Positions 36,553-48,346 of a DNA stretch of 64,000 bases are shown piece by piece (the first letter of the stretch is position 1; each line of letters starts with the position of its first letter). A program made the translations under genes and the position numbers. The stretch is taken from contig NZ_CP079865.1 of the NCBI RefSeq assembly GCF_025263565.1, positions 434,001 through 498,000 on the forward strand, read 5' to 3'. The DNA comes from Mycobacterium sp. SMC-8. Its GTDB lineage: Bacteria > Actinomycetota > Actinomycetes > Mycobacteriales > Mycobacteriaceae. The notes under the pieces were generated by a model that ran no database searches, was not told where the DNA came from, and worked only from the letters and a program-made list of their open reading frames with translations.

Positions 36553-37610
36553 CCGTTGTCGCACTCGGCGTGCCGTCGGTGCACCGGCCATCGTCTCCGG
36601 CCCCCGCCGAGGGCCCGTTGATCGACACCTTCGGCCGGATCGCGACCGACCTGCGGGTGTCGCTGACCGATCTGTGCAACCTGCGCTGCACCTACTGCAT
36701 GCCGGCCGCGGGGCTCGACTGGCTCCCGGCCGACGCGAAGCTTCACCCGGACGAGTTGATCCGGCTATTGGGCATCGCCGTCACGCGGCTCGGCATCACC
36801 AGCGTCCGGTTCACCGGCGGCGAACCCCTGGTGGTGCCGTTCCTGGAGGACATCGTCGCAGCGACCGCCGCGTTGCGGCCACGCCCCGAGATCACGTTGA
36901 CGACCAACGGCATCGGGTTGGCCAGACGTGCCGAAGCTTTGAAGGCCGCCGGACTCGACCGCATCAATGTCTCCCTCGACACCGTCGACCCGGCCCGGTT
37001 CGCCGCGATCACGCGACGCGACCGGTTCTCGGATGTGGTGGCCGGTCTACGTGCGGCCAAGGACGCCGGCCTGCGTCCGGTAAAGGTCAACGCCGTCCTC
37101 GACCCGGTGACCGGCCTGGATGACGTGGTGTCGCTGGCGCGGTTCTGCGTCGACAACGGCTACCAGCTGCGCGTGATCGAGCAGATGCCTCTCGACGCCG
37201 GGCACTCGTGGGCACGCGACCGTGTGCTCACCGCCGACGACATCCTCGGCGCGCTGAGCGCTCACTTCACGCTGACACCCGATCCACGACCACGGGGGTC
37301 GGCGCCGGCTCAGCTCTGGCAGGTGCGCGACGGCGCCGGCGTGGCAGGTCACATCGGCATCATCGCGTCGGTGTCCCGCGCGTTCTGCTCGACCTGTGAC
37401 CGCACCCGGCTCACCGCCGACGGGCAGGTCCGCAATTGCCTGTTCGCACGTGAGGAAACCGACCTGCGGGTACTGCTGCGTTCCGGCGCGGACGACGCCG
37501 CGCTGGAGAGTGCGTGGCGGGCGGCCATGTGGACGAAAGCCGCCGGTCACGGCATCAATGACCCCGGCTTCGTGCAACCCGACCGTCCGATGAGCGCGAT
37601 CGGCGGATGA
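36549..37610 (+). CDS. moaA2: GTP 3',8-cyclase MoaA2
   Basis: The protein has 353 residues from GTG 36549. It is a radical SAM enzyme: the N-terminal cluster CNLRCTYCMP, SAM-binding FTGGEPL, the C-terminal second-cluster cysteines in FCSTCDRTRLTADGQVRNC, and the C-terminal GG (SAIGG) needed for activity. It turns GTP into 3',8-cyclo-GTP, the first step of molybdenum cofactor synthesis. It corresponds to Rv0869c. moaD2 follows after 3 bp. Confidence 0.96.
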   Translation: MTVVALGVPSVHRPSSPAPAEGPLIDTFGRIATDLRVSLTDLCNLRCTYCMPAAGLDWLPADAKLHPDELIRLLGIAVTRLGITSVRFTGGEPLVVPFLEDIVAATAALRPRPEITLTTNGIGLARRAEALKAAGLDRINVSLDTVDPARFAAITRRDRFSDVVAGLRAAKDAGLRPVKVNAVLDPVTGLDDVVSLARFCVDNGYQLRVIEQMPLDAGHSWARDRVLTADDILGALSAHFTLTPDPRPRGSAPAQLWQVRDGAGVAGHIGIIASVSRAFCSTCDRTRLTADGQVRNCLFAREETDLRVLLRSGADDAALESAWRAAMWTKAAGHGINDPGFVQPDRPMSAIGG

Positions 37611-37613
37611 GCG

Positions 37614-37880
37614 ATGACTGTTGACGCCGAGGCACGGGTCACCGTCCGCTACTTCGCCGCAGCCCGCGCGGCGGCAGGCACGGAATCGGAGCTGCTGCAC
37701 GTCGGCCCCGCCGGCACGGTGGCACACCTCGTGGACCTTCTGAAGGCCAGGGACGCCGGCCTGGCCCGGGTCCTGGCGCGGTGTTCCTATCTGCTCGACG
37801 GAGTTGCGGTGCGCGACATGGATTCTGAACTCCGCCACGGGCAGACCGTCGATGTTCTCCCCCCGTTCGCCGGCGGCTGA
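37614..37880 (+). CDS. moaD2: Molybdopterin synthase small subunit MoaD2
   Basis: The protein has 88 residues with a ubiquitin-like fold and the C-terminal GG (VLPPFAGG) that becomes the thiocarboxylate sulfur carrier. It pairs with MoaE2, encoded at 39695 on the other strand. It corresponds to Rv0868c. The operon order yccF-moaA2-moaD2 is tight, with overlaps or 3-bp gaps. Confidence 0.94.
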   Translation: MTVDAEARVTVRYFAAARAAAGTESELLHVGPAGTVAHLVDLLKARDAGLARVLARCSYLLDGVAVRDMDSELRHGQTVDVLPPFAGG

Positions 37881-37904
37881 CTTCACGCGCACATAAATCT
37901 AATC

Positions 37905-37920
37905 CGTGATTTGCGTCACA
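37905..37920 (+). promoter_or_regulatory. CRP-type site upstream of rpfA
   Basis: CGTGA-TTTGCG-TCACA matches the cAMP receptor protein consensus TGTGA-N6-TCACA at nine of ten half-site bases. It lies about 425 bp before the rpfA start. Control of rpfA by the mycobacterial CRP (Rv3676) is established in M. tuberculosis. Confidence 0.75.
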
Positions 37921-38139
37921 TCACGGAATGGTCACGGGATGGCTACGGCACGGTTGCGCGGTATGGCACCTGCAGGAATAACGGTCGTTCCTGGTCTTTT
38001 AGAGTTTTTTTAGTATTTGCCGTCGGCGGACACACGGCGGTGAGCAAAAGGTGACGCGGCCCAGACGAGCCGTTACCGTCTTGAACCAGGCCGATCGCCC
38101 CCCACATCTGACCGGCCTGCCGCACACCAATTGCGCCGA

Positions 38140-39692
<1,553 letters not shown>

Positions 39693-39694
39693 GG

Positions 39695-40120
39695 CTAGGC
39701 GGAATTCACCCATTCGTCCGTGCCGTCGGCGAAGAACTGGTGCTTCCACACCGGTAGCCGTTCTTTGACCCGGTCGACCAGGCGTGCGCATGTCTCGAAG
39801 GCCGCGCCGCGGTGGTCTGCGGCCACCGCGGCGACGAGCGCGGCATCCCCGATCTGCAGGGTGCCCACCCGGTGGCTGACAGCGATGGCACGGACTCCGT
39901 GGCTCGCGGCGGCGATCTCGGCGGCCACGTCGGCCAGTGTCTGCTCGGCGGACGGATGCGACGAGTACTCCAACCGGGTCACCGTCCGACCGCCGTCGTG
40001 GTCACGCACCACGCCGGCGAAGGTGACCACAGCGCCCGCCGCCTCATGCACCACCAGCCGCTCGTGCTCTGTCGTATCGATGGACTGTTCCGTCAGCGCG
40101 GCCCGCAGCACGGTGGTCAT
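39695..40120 (-). CDS. moaE2: Molybdopterin synthase large subunit MoaE2
   Basis: The protein has 141 residues from ATG 40120, overlapping the mog stop as ATGA. Family motifs: [52 protein letters not shown], and the catalytic-loop lysines in [20 protein letters not shown]. With MoaD2 it inserts sulfur into cyclic pyranopterin phosphate. It corresponds to Rv0866. Its stop is only 3 bases from the converging rpfA stop. Confidence 0.95.
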   Translation of the reverse strand: MTTVLRAALTEQSIDTTEHERLVVHEAAGAVVTFAGVVRDHDGGRTVTRLEYSSHPSAEQTLADVAAEIAAASHGVRAIAVSHRVGTLQIGDAALVAAVAADHRGAAFETCARLVDRVKERLPVWKHQFFADGTDEWVNSA

Positions 40121-40596
40121 CGGGAATGATCCTTGCCTTGGAGTTGGTCGAGGGCGTGGTCGAGAACCTCGGCGAGAACGGAGAGACCGTCTTTGACGCC
40201 GCCGAGTGAGCCGGGCAGGTTCACGATGAGCGTGCGGCCCGCGACACCGCAGACGCCGCGCGACAGCACCGATGTCGGAACTTTCGGAAGTCCTGATCGT
40301 CTGATCGCATCGGCCAGGCCCGGGATCTCGTAGTCCAGCAGCGCCGAGGTGATCTGCGGGGTGGCGTCGGTCGGCGAGATACCGGTTCCGCCGGAGGTCA
40401 GGATCACATCCGGTTGCTCTCGGAGCCCACTGCGCAGCGCGGCGTCCACGGGTGCGCCGTCGGCGACGACGGTCGCAGGCGGGGTGTTTATCCCCCGGCC
40501 GTTGAGCCAGCCCACGAGGACCGGACCGCACCGGTCTTCGTACACACCGCCGGATGCCCGGGTCGACGCGATGACCACCAGGCCCGACCGCGTCAT
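40117..40596 (-). CDS. mog: Molybdopterin adenylyltransferase Mog
   Basis: The protein has 159 residues. MoaB/Mog fold: [19 protein letters not shown] is the substrate-binding signature and [16 protein letters not shown] the second. It adenylates molybdopterin before metal insertion. It corresponds to Rv0865. It overlaps both neighbours by 4 bp (moaC2 upstream, moaE2 downstream), so moaC2-mog-moaE2 form one operon. Confidence 0.95.
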   Translation of the reverse strand: MTRSGLVVIASTRASGGVYEDRCGPVLVGWLNGRGINTPPATVVADGAPVDAALRSGLREQPDVILTSGGTGISPTDATPQITSALLDYEIPGLADAIRRSGLPKVPTSVLSRGVCGVAGRTLIVNLPGSLGGVKDGLSVLAEVLDHALDQLQGKDHSR

Positions 40597-41075
40597 CTGA
40601 CCCAGGTCCCCGTCTTGCCGCCTTCTTTGCGCACCACACGGACATCGTCGATGGAGGCGGCACGATCGACGGCTTTGATCATGTCGTAGACGGTCAGCGC
40701 GGCGACGGTGACCGCGGTGAGCGCTTCCATCTCCACCCCGGTGCGGTCCGTCGTGCGCACAGTCGCGGTGATCGCGACCGCACCGGGATCGTCGTCACCG
40801 CCGACGGTGAAATCGATGTCCACGCCGGTGATCGCCAACGGGTGGCAGAGCGGCACCAGATCGCTGGTTCTCTTCGCCGCCATGATCCCCGCGACACGGG
40901 CCGTCGCCAGCGCGTCGCCTTTGGGCAGGCCGTTGGAGGTGATCATGTCAACCACGTCCGGCCGGGTGTGCACGGTGCCGGCAGCCACGGCCACACGCTT
41001 GGTGGCGTCCTTGGCCGTGACGTCGACCATGTGAGCCGCGCCGGTCTCGTCGAGATGCGAGAGGCCTTCACTCAC
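40593..41075 (-). CDS. moaC2: Cyclic pyranopterin monophosphate synthase MoaC2
   Basis: The protein has 160 residues from GTG 41075. Family motifs: [61 protein letters not shown] and the C-terminal KEGGKTGTW. It rearranges the MoaA product to cyclic pyranopterin monophosphate. It corresponds to Rv0864. First gene of the minus-strand moco operon after the short Rv0863-like gene. Confidence 0.95.
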   Translation of the reverse strand: MSEGLSHLDETGAAHMVDVTAKDATKRVAVAAGTVHTRPDVVDMITSNGLPKGDALATARVAGIMAAKRTSDLVPLCHPLAITGVDIDFTVGGDDDPGAVAITATVRTTDRTGVEMEALTAVTVAALTVYDMIKAVDRAASIDDVRVVRKEGGKTGTWVR

Positions 41076-41088
41076 CCGGAGCGCACCG

Positions 41089-41274
41089 CTACTTGTTGAT
41101 GACGGTGACGGCCTGGATGAAGGGCAGTTCGTCGGCGGGCAGCGGGAACGTCACGTCGCCGAACGGTGACAGTGCACCGGTGCGGTCGGTGGCAAGCTCG
41201 CTGACCGCGTGGTCATCGGGGTCCGTCGTGGGCCAACCCGGGTCGACGTATCGGTTCTTCTTGTCATCAGCCAC
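41089..41274 (-). CDS. Small conserved hypothetical protein upstream of moaC2
   Basis: A 61-residue protein from GTG 41274 ([20 protein letters not shown]). No membrane segment or known motif; rich in acidic residues and Pro at the N-terminus. It occupies the place of Rv0863, 13 bp ahead of moaC2, so it is probably cotranscribed. A longer frame to 41487 runs into the divergent helicase-domain gene and is rejected. Function unknown. Confidence 0.7.
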   Translation of the reverse strand: MADDKKNRYVDPGWPTTDPDDHAVSELATDRTGALSPFGDVTFPLPADELPFIQAVTVINK

Positions 41275-41339
41275 GCTGACATTGTGGCAAACGACTCGGC
41301 GGCTGGCGAGGTCGGGAGGCTCCTTTACGCTGGTCAGCA

Positions 41340-43607
41340 ATGAGCGTGAAGAGTCCAGGTGTGCCGCTGGGCACCTGGTTGGCGGAATTGGACGACGAGC
41401 GGCTGATCCAGCTGCTGCGTCTGCGGCCGGATCTGACCCAGCCTCCGCCGGGCACCGTCGCCGCGCTGGCGGCGCGCGCCGCCGCACGTCAGTCGGTGAA
41501 AGTCGCCACCGACGATCTGGACTTTCTGCACCTGGCGGTGCTCGACGCGCTGCTTAGCGTGCACGCCGAAACCACCGCTGCGACGTTCTCAGACCTGGCC
41601 GAGGTCCTCGGCGAGCGCGTGGCCGCCGCTGATCTGCGCGCCGCGGTCGATGACCTGGCCGCGCGCGCCCTGGTCTGGGGTGACCTGCAGGGCGAGGGTG
41701 CGCTGCGGGTCGTCGCCGAGGCGGCGTCGAGTCTGCCGTGGTACCCCGGGCAGGTCACCCAGGAGAGCGCGACGCAGACCGGCTCCGAGGTCACCGCTGC
41801 GCTCGAATCGATGGACGACGCCGCACGCGATCTGCTCGACAAGCTGCTGGAGGGCTCGCCGATCGGCCGGACCCGCGACGCGATGCCGGGAACGCCGGCG
41901 CAGCGCCCGGTTCAGCGGCTGTTGACCGCGGGGCTGCTGCGCCGCCTCGACGACGACACCGTCATCCTCCCCCGCCTGGTCGGGCAGGTGCTCCGTGGTG
42001 AGCAGCCGGGCCCGGTGAGTCTGTCCGCTCCCGATCCGACCGTGACGACGACGACAGCCGCCGACGTGGACGCCGTCGCCGCGGGCGCGGCGATCGACTT
42101 CCTGCGTGAGATCGAAGTGGTCCTCGAATCACTCAGCGCCGCACCGGTTCCCGAGCTGCGCAGCGGTGGACTCGGGGTGCGCGAGGTCAAGCGGTTGACC
42201 AAGAACACCGGGATCGACGAACGCCGGCTGGGCCTGATCCTTGAGGTCAGTGCGGCCGCCGGGCTGGTCGCACCGGGGATGCCGGAACCCGAACCCGACG
42301 ACGGCGCGGGATCGCACTGGGCACCGACCGTGGCATTCGATCGATTCGTCGAATCTCCCACCGCCGCGAAATGGCATCTCGTGGTGTCGGCCTGGCTTGA
42401 GCTTCCTGGCCGCCCCAGCCTCGTGGGTACCCGCGGGCCCGACAACAAACCGTATGCGGCGCTGTCGGATTCGCTGTTCTCGACGGCGGCGCCGCTGGAC
42501 CGCCGGCTGATGCTCGATATCCTCGCCGAGCTGCCGCCGGGCTCAGGCGTGGATGCGGGCACCGCCTCGCAGGCGATGGTCTGGAAGCGGCCGCGGTGGG
42601 CGGTACGGCTGCAACCCGGCCCTGTCGCCGACATGCTGACCGAGGCCCATGCTGTCGGGGCGGTGGGCCGCGGCGCGGTTGCTTCCCCGATCCGGCGCCT
42701 GCTCGCCGGCGACGATGAGCACGCGGTCATCGCCGCGATGGAGAAAGTCCTTCCGGCGCCGATCGACCATTTCCTGCTGCAGGCCGACCTTACGGTGGTG
42801 GTTCCCGGCCCGCTGGAACGTGCGCTGGCCGAGCAGCTGGCCGCGGTCGCCACCGTCGAGTCGGCCGGCGCGGCCATGGTCTACCGCATCGACGAGGCTT
42901 CGGTGCGGCGCGCGCTCGACACCGGCAACACCGCCGGCGAGCTGCACGCGCTGTTCAACCGGCATTCGAAAACACCAGTGCCGCAAGCGCTGACATATCT
43001 GATCGACGACGTGGCGAGACGCCACGGGCAACTGCGGGTCGGGATGGCGTCGGCGTTCGTTCGCTGCGAGGACGCCGCGCTGCTGGCCCAGGCGGTGGCG
43101 GCACCGGCCACCGAGTCGGTCGAGCTGCGCGTGCTGGCGCCCACCGTGGCGGTGTCCCAGGCGCCGATCAGCGAGGTGCTCCACGCGCTGCGCAGCGCCG
43201 GGTTCGCACCGGCCGCCGAGGACACGACCGGCACGGTCGTGGATCTGCGCAGCCGCGGCGCCCGCGTCCCGTCGCCCGGGCGGCGCCGCGGATATCGGCA
43301 CAACGCGGCGCCCACCGATCAGACGCTGGCCGCGATCGTCGCGGTGCTGCGCAAGGTCGCGTCGGCGCCGCCGTCGGGCCTGCGATTGGATCCGGCCGCG
43401 GCCATCTCGGAACTGCAGCACGCGGCCCACCATCAGCAGTCGGTGGTCATCGGCTACGTCGATCCGGCGGGTGTGGCGACCCAGCGGGTAGTGGCCCCGA
43501 TCAATGTCCGCGGCGGGCAACTGACCGCTTACGACCCCGCGTCGGGGCGGGTCCGCGAGTTCGCGATCCACCGGGTGACATCGGTCGTGTCCGCCGAGTC
43601 CGGATAA
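41340..43607 (+). CDS. XPB/Ssl2 N-terminal-domain protein (helicase partner)
   Basis: The protein has 755 residues. The N-terminus carries a helicase XPB-type damage-recognition/winged-helix region ([23 protein letters not shown]). The C-terminal part ([30 protein letters not shown]) looks like a WYL-type fold. There is no Walker A or DEAD motif. It corresponds to Rv0862c. It is 31 bp upstream of the XPB helicase gene and may regulate or load it (inference). Confidence 0.85.
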   Translation: MSVKSPGVPLGTWLAELDDERLIQLLRLRPDLTQPPPGTVAALAARAAARQSVKVATDDLDFLHLAVLDALLSVHAETTAATFSDLAEVLGERVAAADLRAAVDDLAARALVWGDLQGEGALRVVAEAASSLPWYPGQVTQESATQTGSEVTAALESMDDAARDLLDKLLEGSPIGRTRDAMPGTPAQRPVQRLLTAGLLRRLDDDTVILPRLVGQVLRGEQPGPVSLSAPDPTVTTTTAADVDAVAAGAAIDFLREIEVVLESLSAAPVPELRSGGLGVREVKRLTKNTGIDERRLGLILEVSAAAGLVAPGMPEPEPDDGAGSHWAPTVAFDRFVESPTAAKWHLVVSAWLELPGRPSLVGTRGPDNKPYAALSDSLFSTAAPLDRRLMLDILAELPPGSGVDAGTASQAMVWKRPRWAVRLQPGPVADMLTEAHAVGAVGRGAVASPIRRLLAGDDEHAVIAAMEKVLPAPIDHFLLQADLTVVVPGPLERALAEQLAAVATVESAGAAMVYRIDEASVRRALDTGNTAGELHALFNRHSKTPVPQALTYLIDDVARRHGQLRVGMASAFVRCEDAALLAQAVAAPATESVELRVLAPTVAVSQAPISEVLHALRSAGFAPAAEDTTGTVVDLRSRGARVPSPGRRRGYRHNAAPTDQTLAAIVAVLRKVASAPPSGLRLDPAAAISELQHAAHHQQSVVIGYVDPAGVATQRVVAPINVRGGQLTAYDPASGRVREFAIHRVTSVVSAESG

Positions 43608-43638
43608 TAGGTGGGATGACTTATCACCGAGGTGCCGC

Positions 43639-45288
43639 GTGACCGACGGCCCGCTGATCGTGCAGTCCGACAAGACGGTGCTGCTCGAGGTCGACCATGA
43701 GCAGGCCGGCGCGGCGCGCGCCGCGATCGCGCCGTTCGCAGAGCTCGAGCGCGCCCCCGAACACATCCACACCTACCGCATCACCCCGCTGGCGCTGTGG
43801 AACGCACGAGCTGCCGGGCACGACGCCGAGCAGGTCGTCGATGCCCTGGTGACGTACTCGCGCTACGCCGTGCCGCAACCGCTGCTGGTCGACATCGTCG
43901 ACACCATGGGCCGCTACGGCCGCCTGCAGCTCGTCAAACATCCGGCGCACGGCCTGACGCTGGTGAGCTTCGACCGCGCCGTCCTCGAAGAGGTGCTGCG
44001 GAACAAGAAGATCGCACCCATGCTCGGCGCCCGGCTCGACGACGACACCGTGATCGTGCACAACAGCGAGCGGGGCCGGGTCAAGCAGATGCTGCTGAAG
44101 ATCGGCTGGCCGGCCGAGGACCTCGCCGGTTACGTCGATGGCGAGGCCCACCCGATCGATCTGCAGCAGGACGGTTGGCAGCTGCGCGACTACCAGCAGA
44201 TGGCCGCCGACTCGTTCTGGGATGGCGGATCCGGTGTCGTCGTGCTGCCGTGCGGGGCCGGGAAGACCCTGGTCGGTGCGGCCGCCATGGCCAAGGCCGG
44301 CGCCACCACGCTGATCCTGGTCACCAACACCGTGGCCGGCCGGCAGTGGAAGCGCGAGCTGGTCGCGCGGACGTCCCTGACCGAGGACGAGATCGGCGAG
44401 TACTCCGGGGAACGCAAGGAGATCCGTCCCGTCACCATCGCGACGTATCAGGTGATCACGCGCAGAACCAAGGGCGAGTACAAGCACCTGGAACTGTTCG
44501 ACAGCCGCGACTGGGGCCTGATCGTCTACGACGAGGTGCACCTGCTCCCCGCACCGGTGTTCCGGATGACCGCCGATCTGCAGTCCCGCAGACGCCTCGG
44601 CCTCACGGCCACCCTGATCCGCGAGGACGGGCGCGAGGGTGACGTCTTCTCGTTGATCGGCCCCAAGCGTTACGACGCGCCGTGGAAGGACATCGAGGCG
44701 CAGGGTTGGATCGCGCCGGCCGAGTGCATCGAGGTCCGCGTCACGATGACGGACAACGAACGCATGCTCTACGCGACAGCCGAACCGGACGAGCGGTACA
44801 AGTTGTGCGCCACCGCGCACACCAAGATCGCTGTGGTGAAGTCGATCCTGGAACGGCATCCGGACGAGCCGACCCTGGTGATCGGCGCGTACCTCGACCA
44901 GCTCGACGAGCTGGGCGCCGAACTGAACGCGCCGGTGATCCAGGGGTCGACCAAGAACGCCGAGCGCGAAGCCCTCTTCGACGGCTTCCGCCGTGGTGAG
45001 ATCCGGACGCTGGTCGTGTCCAAAGTGGCAAACTTCTCCATCGACCTGCCCGAAGCCAGTGTGGCCGTGCAAGTTTCAGGAACGTTCGGATCACGCCAGG
45101 AAGAAGCTCAGCGACTCGGACGGTTGCTGCGCCCCAAGGCCGACGGTGGCGGTGCGGTCTTCTATTCGGTGGTCTCGCGCGACAGCCTGGACGCCGAGTA
45201 CGCCGCGCACCGACAGCGGTTCCTTGCCGAACAGGGCTACGGCTACGTCATCAAGGATGCCGACGACCTGCTCGGCCCCGCCATCTGA
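43639..45288 (+). CDS. xpb: XPB/Ercc3-type DNA helicase
   Basis: The protein has 549 residues from GTG 43639. Superfamily 2 motifs: Walker A VLPCGAGKTLVG near 208, motif II DEVH in VYDEVHLLPAP, motif III GLTATLIREDGREGD, and motif VI with RLGRLLRPKADGG, where the Arg fingers are present. The N-terminal part has the RED-containing XPB region in REDGRE. It unwinds 3'-5' and acts in DNA repair; M. tuberculosis XPB (Rv0861c) is a known active helicase. The last gene before synteny with M. tuberculosis is lost. Confidence 0.95.
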   Translation: MTDGPLIVQSDKTVLLEVDHEQAGAARAAIAPFAELERAPEHIHTYRITPLALWNARAAGHDAEQVVDALVTYSRYAVPQPLLVDIVDTMGRYGRLQLVKHPAHGLTLVSFDRAVLEEVLRNKKIAPMLGARLDDDTVIVHNSERGRVKQMLLKIGWPAEDLAGYVDGEAHPIDLQQDGWQLRDYQQMAADSFWDGGSGVVVLPCGAGKTLVGAAAMAKAGATTLILVTNTVAGRQWKRELVARTSLTEDEIGEYSGERKEIRPVTIATYQVITRRTKGEYKHLELFDSRDWGLIVYDEVHLLPAPVFRMTADLQSRRRLGLTATLIREDGREGDVFSLIGPKRYDAPWKDIEAQGWIAPAECIEVRVTMTDNERMLYATAEPDERYKLCATAHTKIAVVKSILERHPDEPTLVIGAYLDQLDELGAELNAPVIQGSTKNAEREALFDGFRRGEIRTLVVSKVANFSIDLPEASVAVQVSGTFGSRQEEAQRLGRLLRPKADGGGAVFYSVVSRDSLDAEYAAHRQRFLAEQGYGYVIKDADDLLGPAI

Positions 45289-45744
45289 CACTCGAACGCC
45301 AACAGGTACTCGACTAACAAATGGCGCTCAAACGCGCCTCGACCGCGTTGCCTGCACCATTGATCGGCCTTGCTGAGATATGCCTCACAAGTACGGATGA
45401 CGCCCGAGATAAATTTGCTGTACATATATTCGGCATATCTATGAGCGTAGAGTGAGCCCTTCGCCGGTCAACGCCCACACGCACCGCCTCGCGGCTCGGG
45501 GTTGCCACTAACCGCAGATAGGTGTCGTCCAATAGCCTAAGCCTTGCCGGCCGCGGGACGGCGACCACGGTTCGATCACGTCTGCACTGCACGCATATGC
45601 CAAATTTTGGCAATCGGTTTTTGAGTTGCCAGAAATGCAAAGATGGGCAGCGAGTTCGAAATTGCTGCATAAAGTGACCCAGATGGCTCAACATGTTGAT
45701 GCCTGGCGCGGCAGCCAGGCCAGCTTCGACATCGGGGGTCACCC
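45289..45744. other. AT-richer 456-bp intergenic stretch at the synteny breakpoint, with a palindrome
   Basis: No supported gene. The stretch 45370-45680 is much richer in A and T than its surroundings, with runs such as ACATATATTCGGCATATCTA. A perfect 15-bp palindrome TGCCAAA-T-TTTGGCA lies at 45598-45612, about 130 bases ahead of the beta-helix gene, a candidate operator. In M. tuberculosis fadB follows XPB, as recalled; here the accessory region begins instead. Confidence 0.6.
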
Positions 45745-48279
45745 ATGGACCGCGTGGTTCGCGATAAGAACAGCACAGGGGACGCACCCCCGACGCAGGA
45801 TGTGCAGCGGCGGAAGCGGTCAACTCGCCGCCAGCACCGCCGGGTCGAACCTTACGCATGGCTGGCCGCCGGAGCGGTGAGCGTCGGCATTGCTGCAGCG
45901 ATCTCCGGAACCGGGATCGCCTACGCCGAGGACGCCGCCGGTTCAGCTGGACCCGCCAGCAGTGCGTCGGCGAATACCGCGTCGTCGTCATCGGACGGCA
46001 GCGCCGGCGAGTCGACCAGCAAAGACACCGCCACCGACACAGACGGGGAGCCGACCGACGTCGCCACCGAAGACCAGGCCGGCGACGACATTTCGAGGGA
46101 CGATCCGTCAGGCGACGACACCGAAGACGGGGCGGACAGCAAGGACTCAAGCGAGACCGTCGAAGACTCGGGCGACAGCACGGGCACCGAGGGCGACGAG
46201 GACGCATCCGATCCGGTTGCTGGACCCTCGCCGGTCAGCACCGAGGATGCGGCAGACAACAAGGATCGGGAGGCCCCTCGGCCGGAGACTCCGATCGTCG
46301 ACGAGAAGGATGCGGTCGCGGATTCGGCTGAGCGCGAAGAGTCGATACCTGTGCGCGAGGACGTCGCAACGGAGGTCGACCGGTCGACGAGCGACCCCGC
46401 TGACACTTCCGTGTCGACAACGGCGGCGGCACTGGTGATCCCGGCGGCCGTCGACACCGCGACGGCGCCTCAGGCATCGAGAACCGTTGCGCGCGTGGCG
46501 ACCGCAACCGCCACCGCGGTGGAGACACCGGCGGCGCCGAAGACGCTGTCAGAGCTTCTCAGTGCCCTGTTCCTGAATTTCCAGCGCACGTACTTCAACA
46601 AGATGCCGACGGCCAAGCCGGTGCAGAAGCCGGGCCAATCCAGCCAGGGCGTGGTGACGGGAACCGTCGGGGCGAAGGATCCGGACGGGGATCCGCTGGA
46701 GGTGACGCTGTCCTCGGGTCCGAAACGCGGCAGTGTGCAGGTCGACACCGACGGCAACTACACCTACACGCCGTCAGCGGAGTTGGCCGCGAGCGGCGGG
46801 ACCGACACGTTCACCGTCGTGGTGCGGGAGACCAATGCCGACGAGCACACGCACGGGTTCGACGGCATGTGGAACAAGATGGTCCGGGCTTTGAGCGGGG
46901 CGACGGCCGGCACTCTGGCAGGCACCATCGTGCGGACGGTCACGGTGTCCATCGCGAAGATCGCCCCGGACATTCCCGACAGCACCCCCGGTGGCGCGAC
47001 GGGAGGAGCGACGCAGGATCAGCCCACCCAGAGCCCGGGGGGTTACGACGCCGGCTTGAAGGATCCGTTCCAGCACGCGGACCAACCGTCCGGAAAGACC
47101 CTGAACGTCCGCGATTACGGTGCGACCTCGGGGAGGTCCTCGGACAACGATGCCGCCGCGATCCAGAAGGCGATCAACGCCGCGCAGGCCGGTGATGTCG
47201 TCTACATCCCCGACGGCGTCTACCACGTCAAGTCGATCATCACCTTGAAGTCGGGGGTGTCGCTGATCGGTCAGTCGCGCGACGCGACGGTGCTGGCGAG
47301 CGCCTTCTCGACGATGACGTACATGTTCTCCAACCCGCATGCGGTGATTTACGCTCCGGGCGGGACCACCAACCTGACGATTTCCAGCTTCACCATCAGG
47401 CAGGCCTCGGGCAAGATCTACAACGCCGGTGTCAGACTCGGCTCAGAAAGTCGCGGCCAGGTATCGCGGATCGCCGTCAAAGACCTGTTCATCGAGAAGC
47501 ACCGGCGCTTCGGCATCCAGCTGCAAAACGCCGACAACGTGCTCGTCGACGGCAACGTGATTCGAAACGCCTCGGCTCTCGACGGCGGCGGGTCCGGATA
47601 CGGGATCATCATCGACCAAGCCGGATCCCACAACAACTGGGTCAGGAACAACACCATCGGGCCGGTCATCCGCCATGGGATCCTCATCCAAGAGAGTGCG
47701 CACCACAACCTCATCGAGGACAACACCATCACCGGGGCCGTGTCCGGCGCTATCGATCTGCACGGTGAGGACGAGTACAGCAACGAGATCCGCTACAACA
47801 CCGTTTCGGATTGTGTCCGCAACGGCACCTCGGTCAGCCCGAATGGGGCGGGTATCGAGATCGGCGAATACAGCGGGGTCATCGGCACCGAAACCAAGCA
47901 CGACAATTCCGGACCCAACAACTGGATTCACCACAACATCGTCTACAACTGCACCTGCGGTCTGCGGATCGTCAACAACAGCAACAACACCTGGATCGAA
48001 GACAACATCTTCTACAACAATCTGGATGCGGGCATCAAGGCCGATCTCGCCCCTCTCCAAGATCTGTACCTCCGCCGAAACACCGTTTACGGCAACGGCA
48101 GCGGCATCGTTCTCCACGATGTCCTTCGGGCGGTGCTCGAAGACAACAAGGTCACGGACAATCGCAAGTACGGCATCTGGACCAACGGCGGCGTGACGGG
48201 CTATCTCCTGACCGGCAACACCGTGACCGGCAATGGCACGGACGTGGTTCTCGGCAGCCAGAACGGCACGCTGATCTAG
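45745..48279 (+). CDS. Secreted Ig-domain protein with right-handed beta-helix (pectate-lyase-like) domain
   Basis: The protein has 844 residues. The signal sequence has a long basic n-region (RRKRSTRRQHRRVEPYAW) and hydrophobic core LAAGAVSVGIAAAISGTGIA, followed by an acidic Ser/Thr-rich linker to about 240. An Ig-like domain (GAKDPDGDPLEVTLSSGPK near 310) comes next. From about residue 452 there is a pectate-lyase-3-type start (LNVRDYGATSGRSSDNDAAAIQKAINAAQAGDVVYIPDG) followed by many short parallel beta-helix repeats with Asn ladders (NNWVRNNTIG, NNTWIEDNIFYNN). Such folds bind or cleave polysaccharides; the substrate is unknown. The IS630-type element sits exactly in its TAG stop, which is restored. 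Confidence 0.85.
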   Translation: MDRVVRDKNSTGDAPPTQDVQRRKRSTRRQHRRVEPYAWLAAGAVSVGIAAAISGTGIAYAEDAAGSAGPASSASANTASSSSDGSAGESTSKDTATDTDGEPTDVATEDQAGDDISRDDPSGDDTEDGADSKDSSETVEDSGDSTGTEGDEDASDPVAGPSPVSTEDAADNKDREAPRPETPIVDEKDAVADSAEREESIPVREDVATEVDRSTSDPADTSVSTTAAALVIPAAVDTATAPQASRTVARVATATATAVETPAAPKTLSELLSALFLNFQRTYFNKMPTAKPVQKPGQSSQGVVTGTVGAKDPDGDPLEVTLSSGPKRGSVQVDTDGNYTYTPSAELAASGGTDTFTVVVRETNADEHTHGFDGMWNKMVRALSGATAGTLAGTIVRTVTVSIAKIAPDIPDSTPGGATGGATQDQPTQSPGGYDAGLKDPFQHADQPSGKTLNVRDYGATSGRSSDNDAAAIQKAINAAQAGDVVYIPDGVYHVKSIITLKSGVSLIGQSRDATVLASAFSTMTYMFSNPHAVIYAPGGTTNLTISSFTIRQASGKIYNAGVRLGSESRGQVSRIAVKDLFIEKHRRFGIQLQNADNVLVDGNVIRNASALDGGGSGYGIIIDQAGSHNNWVRNNTIGPVIRHGILIQESAHHNLIEDNTITGAVSGAIDLHGEDEYSNEIRYNTVSDCVRNGTSVSPNGAGIEIGEYSGVIGTETKHDNSGPNNWIHHNIVYNCTCGLRIVNNSNNTWIEDNIFYNNLDAGIKADLAPLQDLYLRRNTVYGNGSGIVLHDVLRAVLEDNKVTDNRKYGIWTNGGVTGYLLTGNTVTGNGTDVVLGSQNGTLI

Positions 48280-48346
48280 TGTCCTGAGTCATTAATTCGG
48301 TTGCAGTAGTTGGCGATGCTTGCCAGGATCTGGTCGGCGGTCTTAG

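Noticed and set aside
43624..45072. A 482-codon minus-strand frame opposite the XPB helicase
   Set aside because: Shadow of the helicase gene, whose motifs are all in the plus frame.
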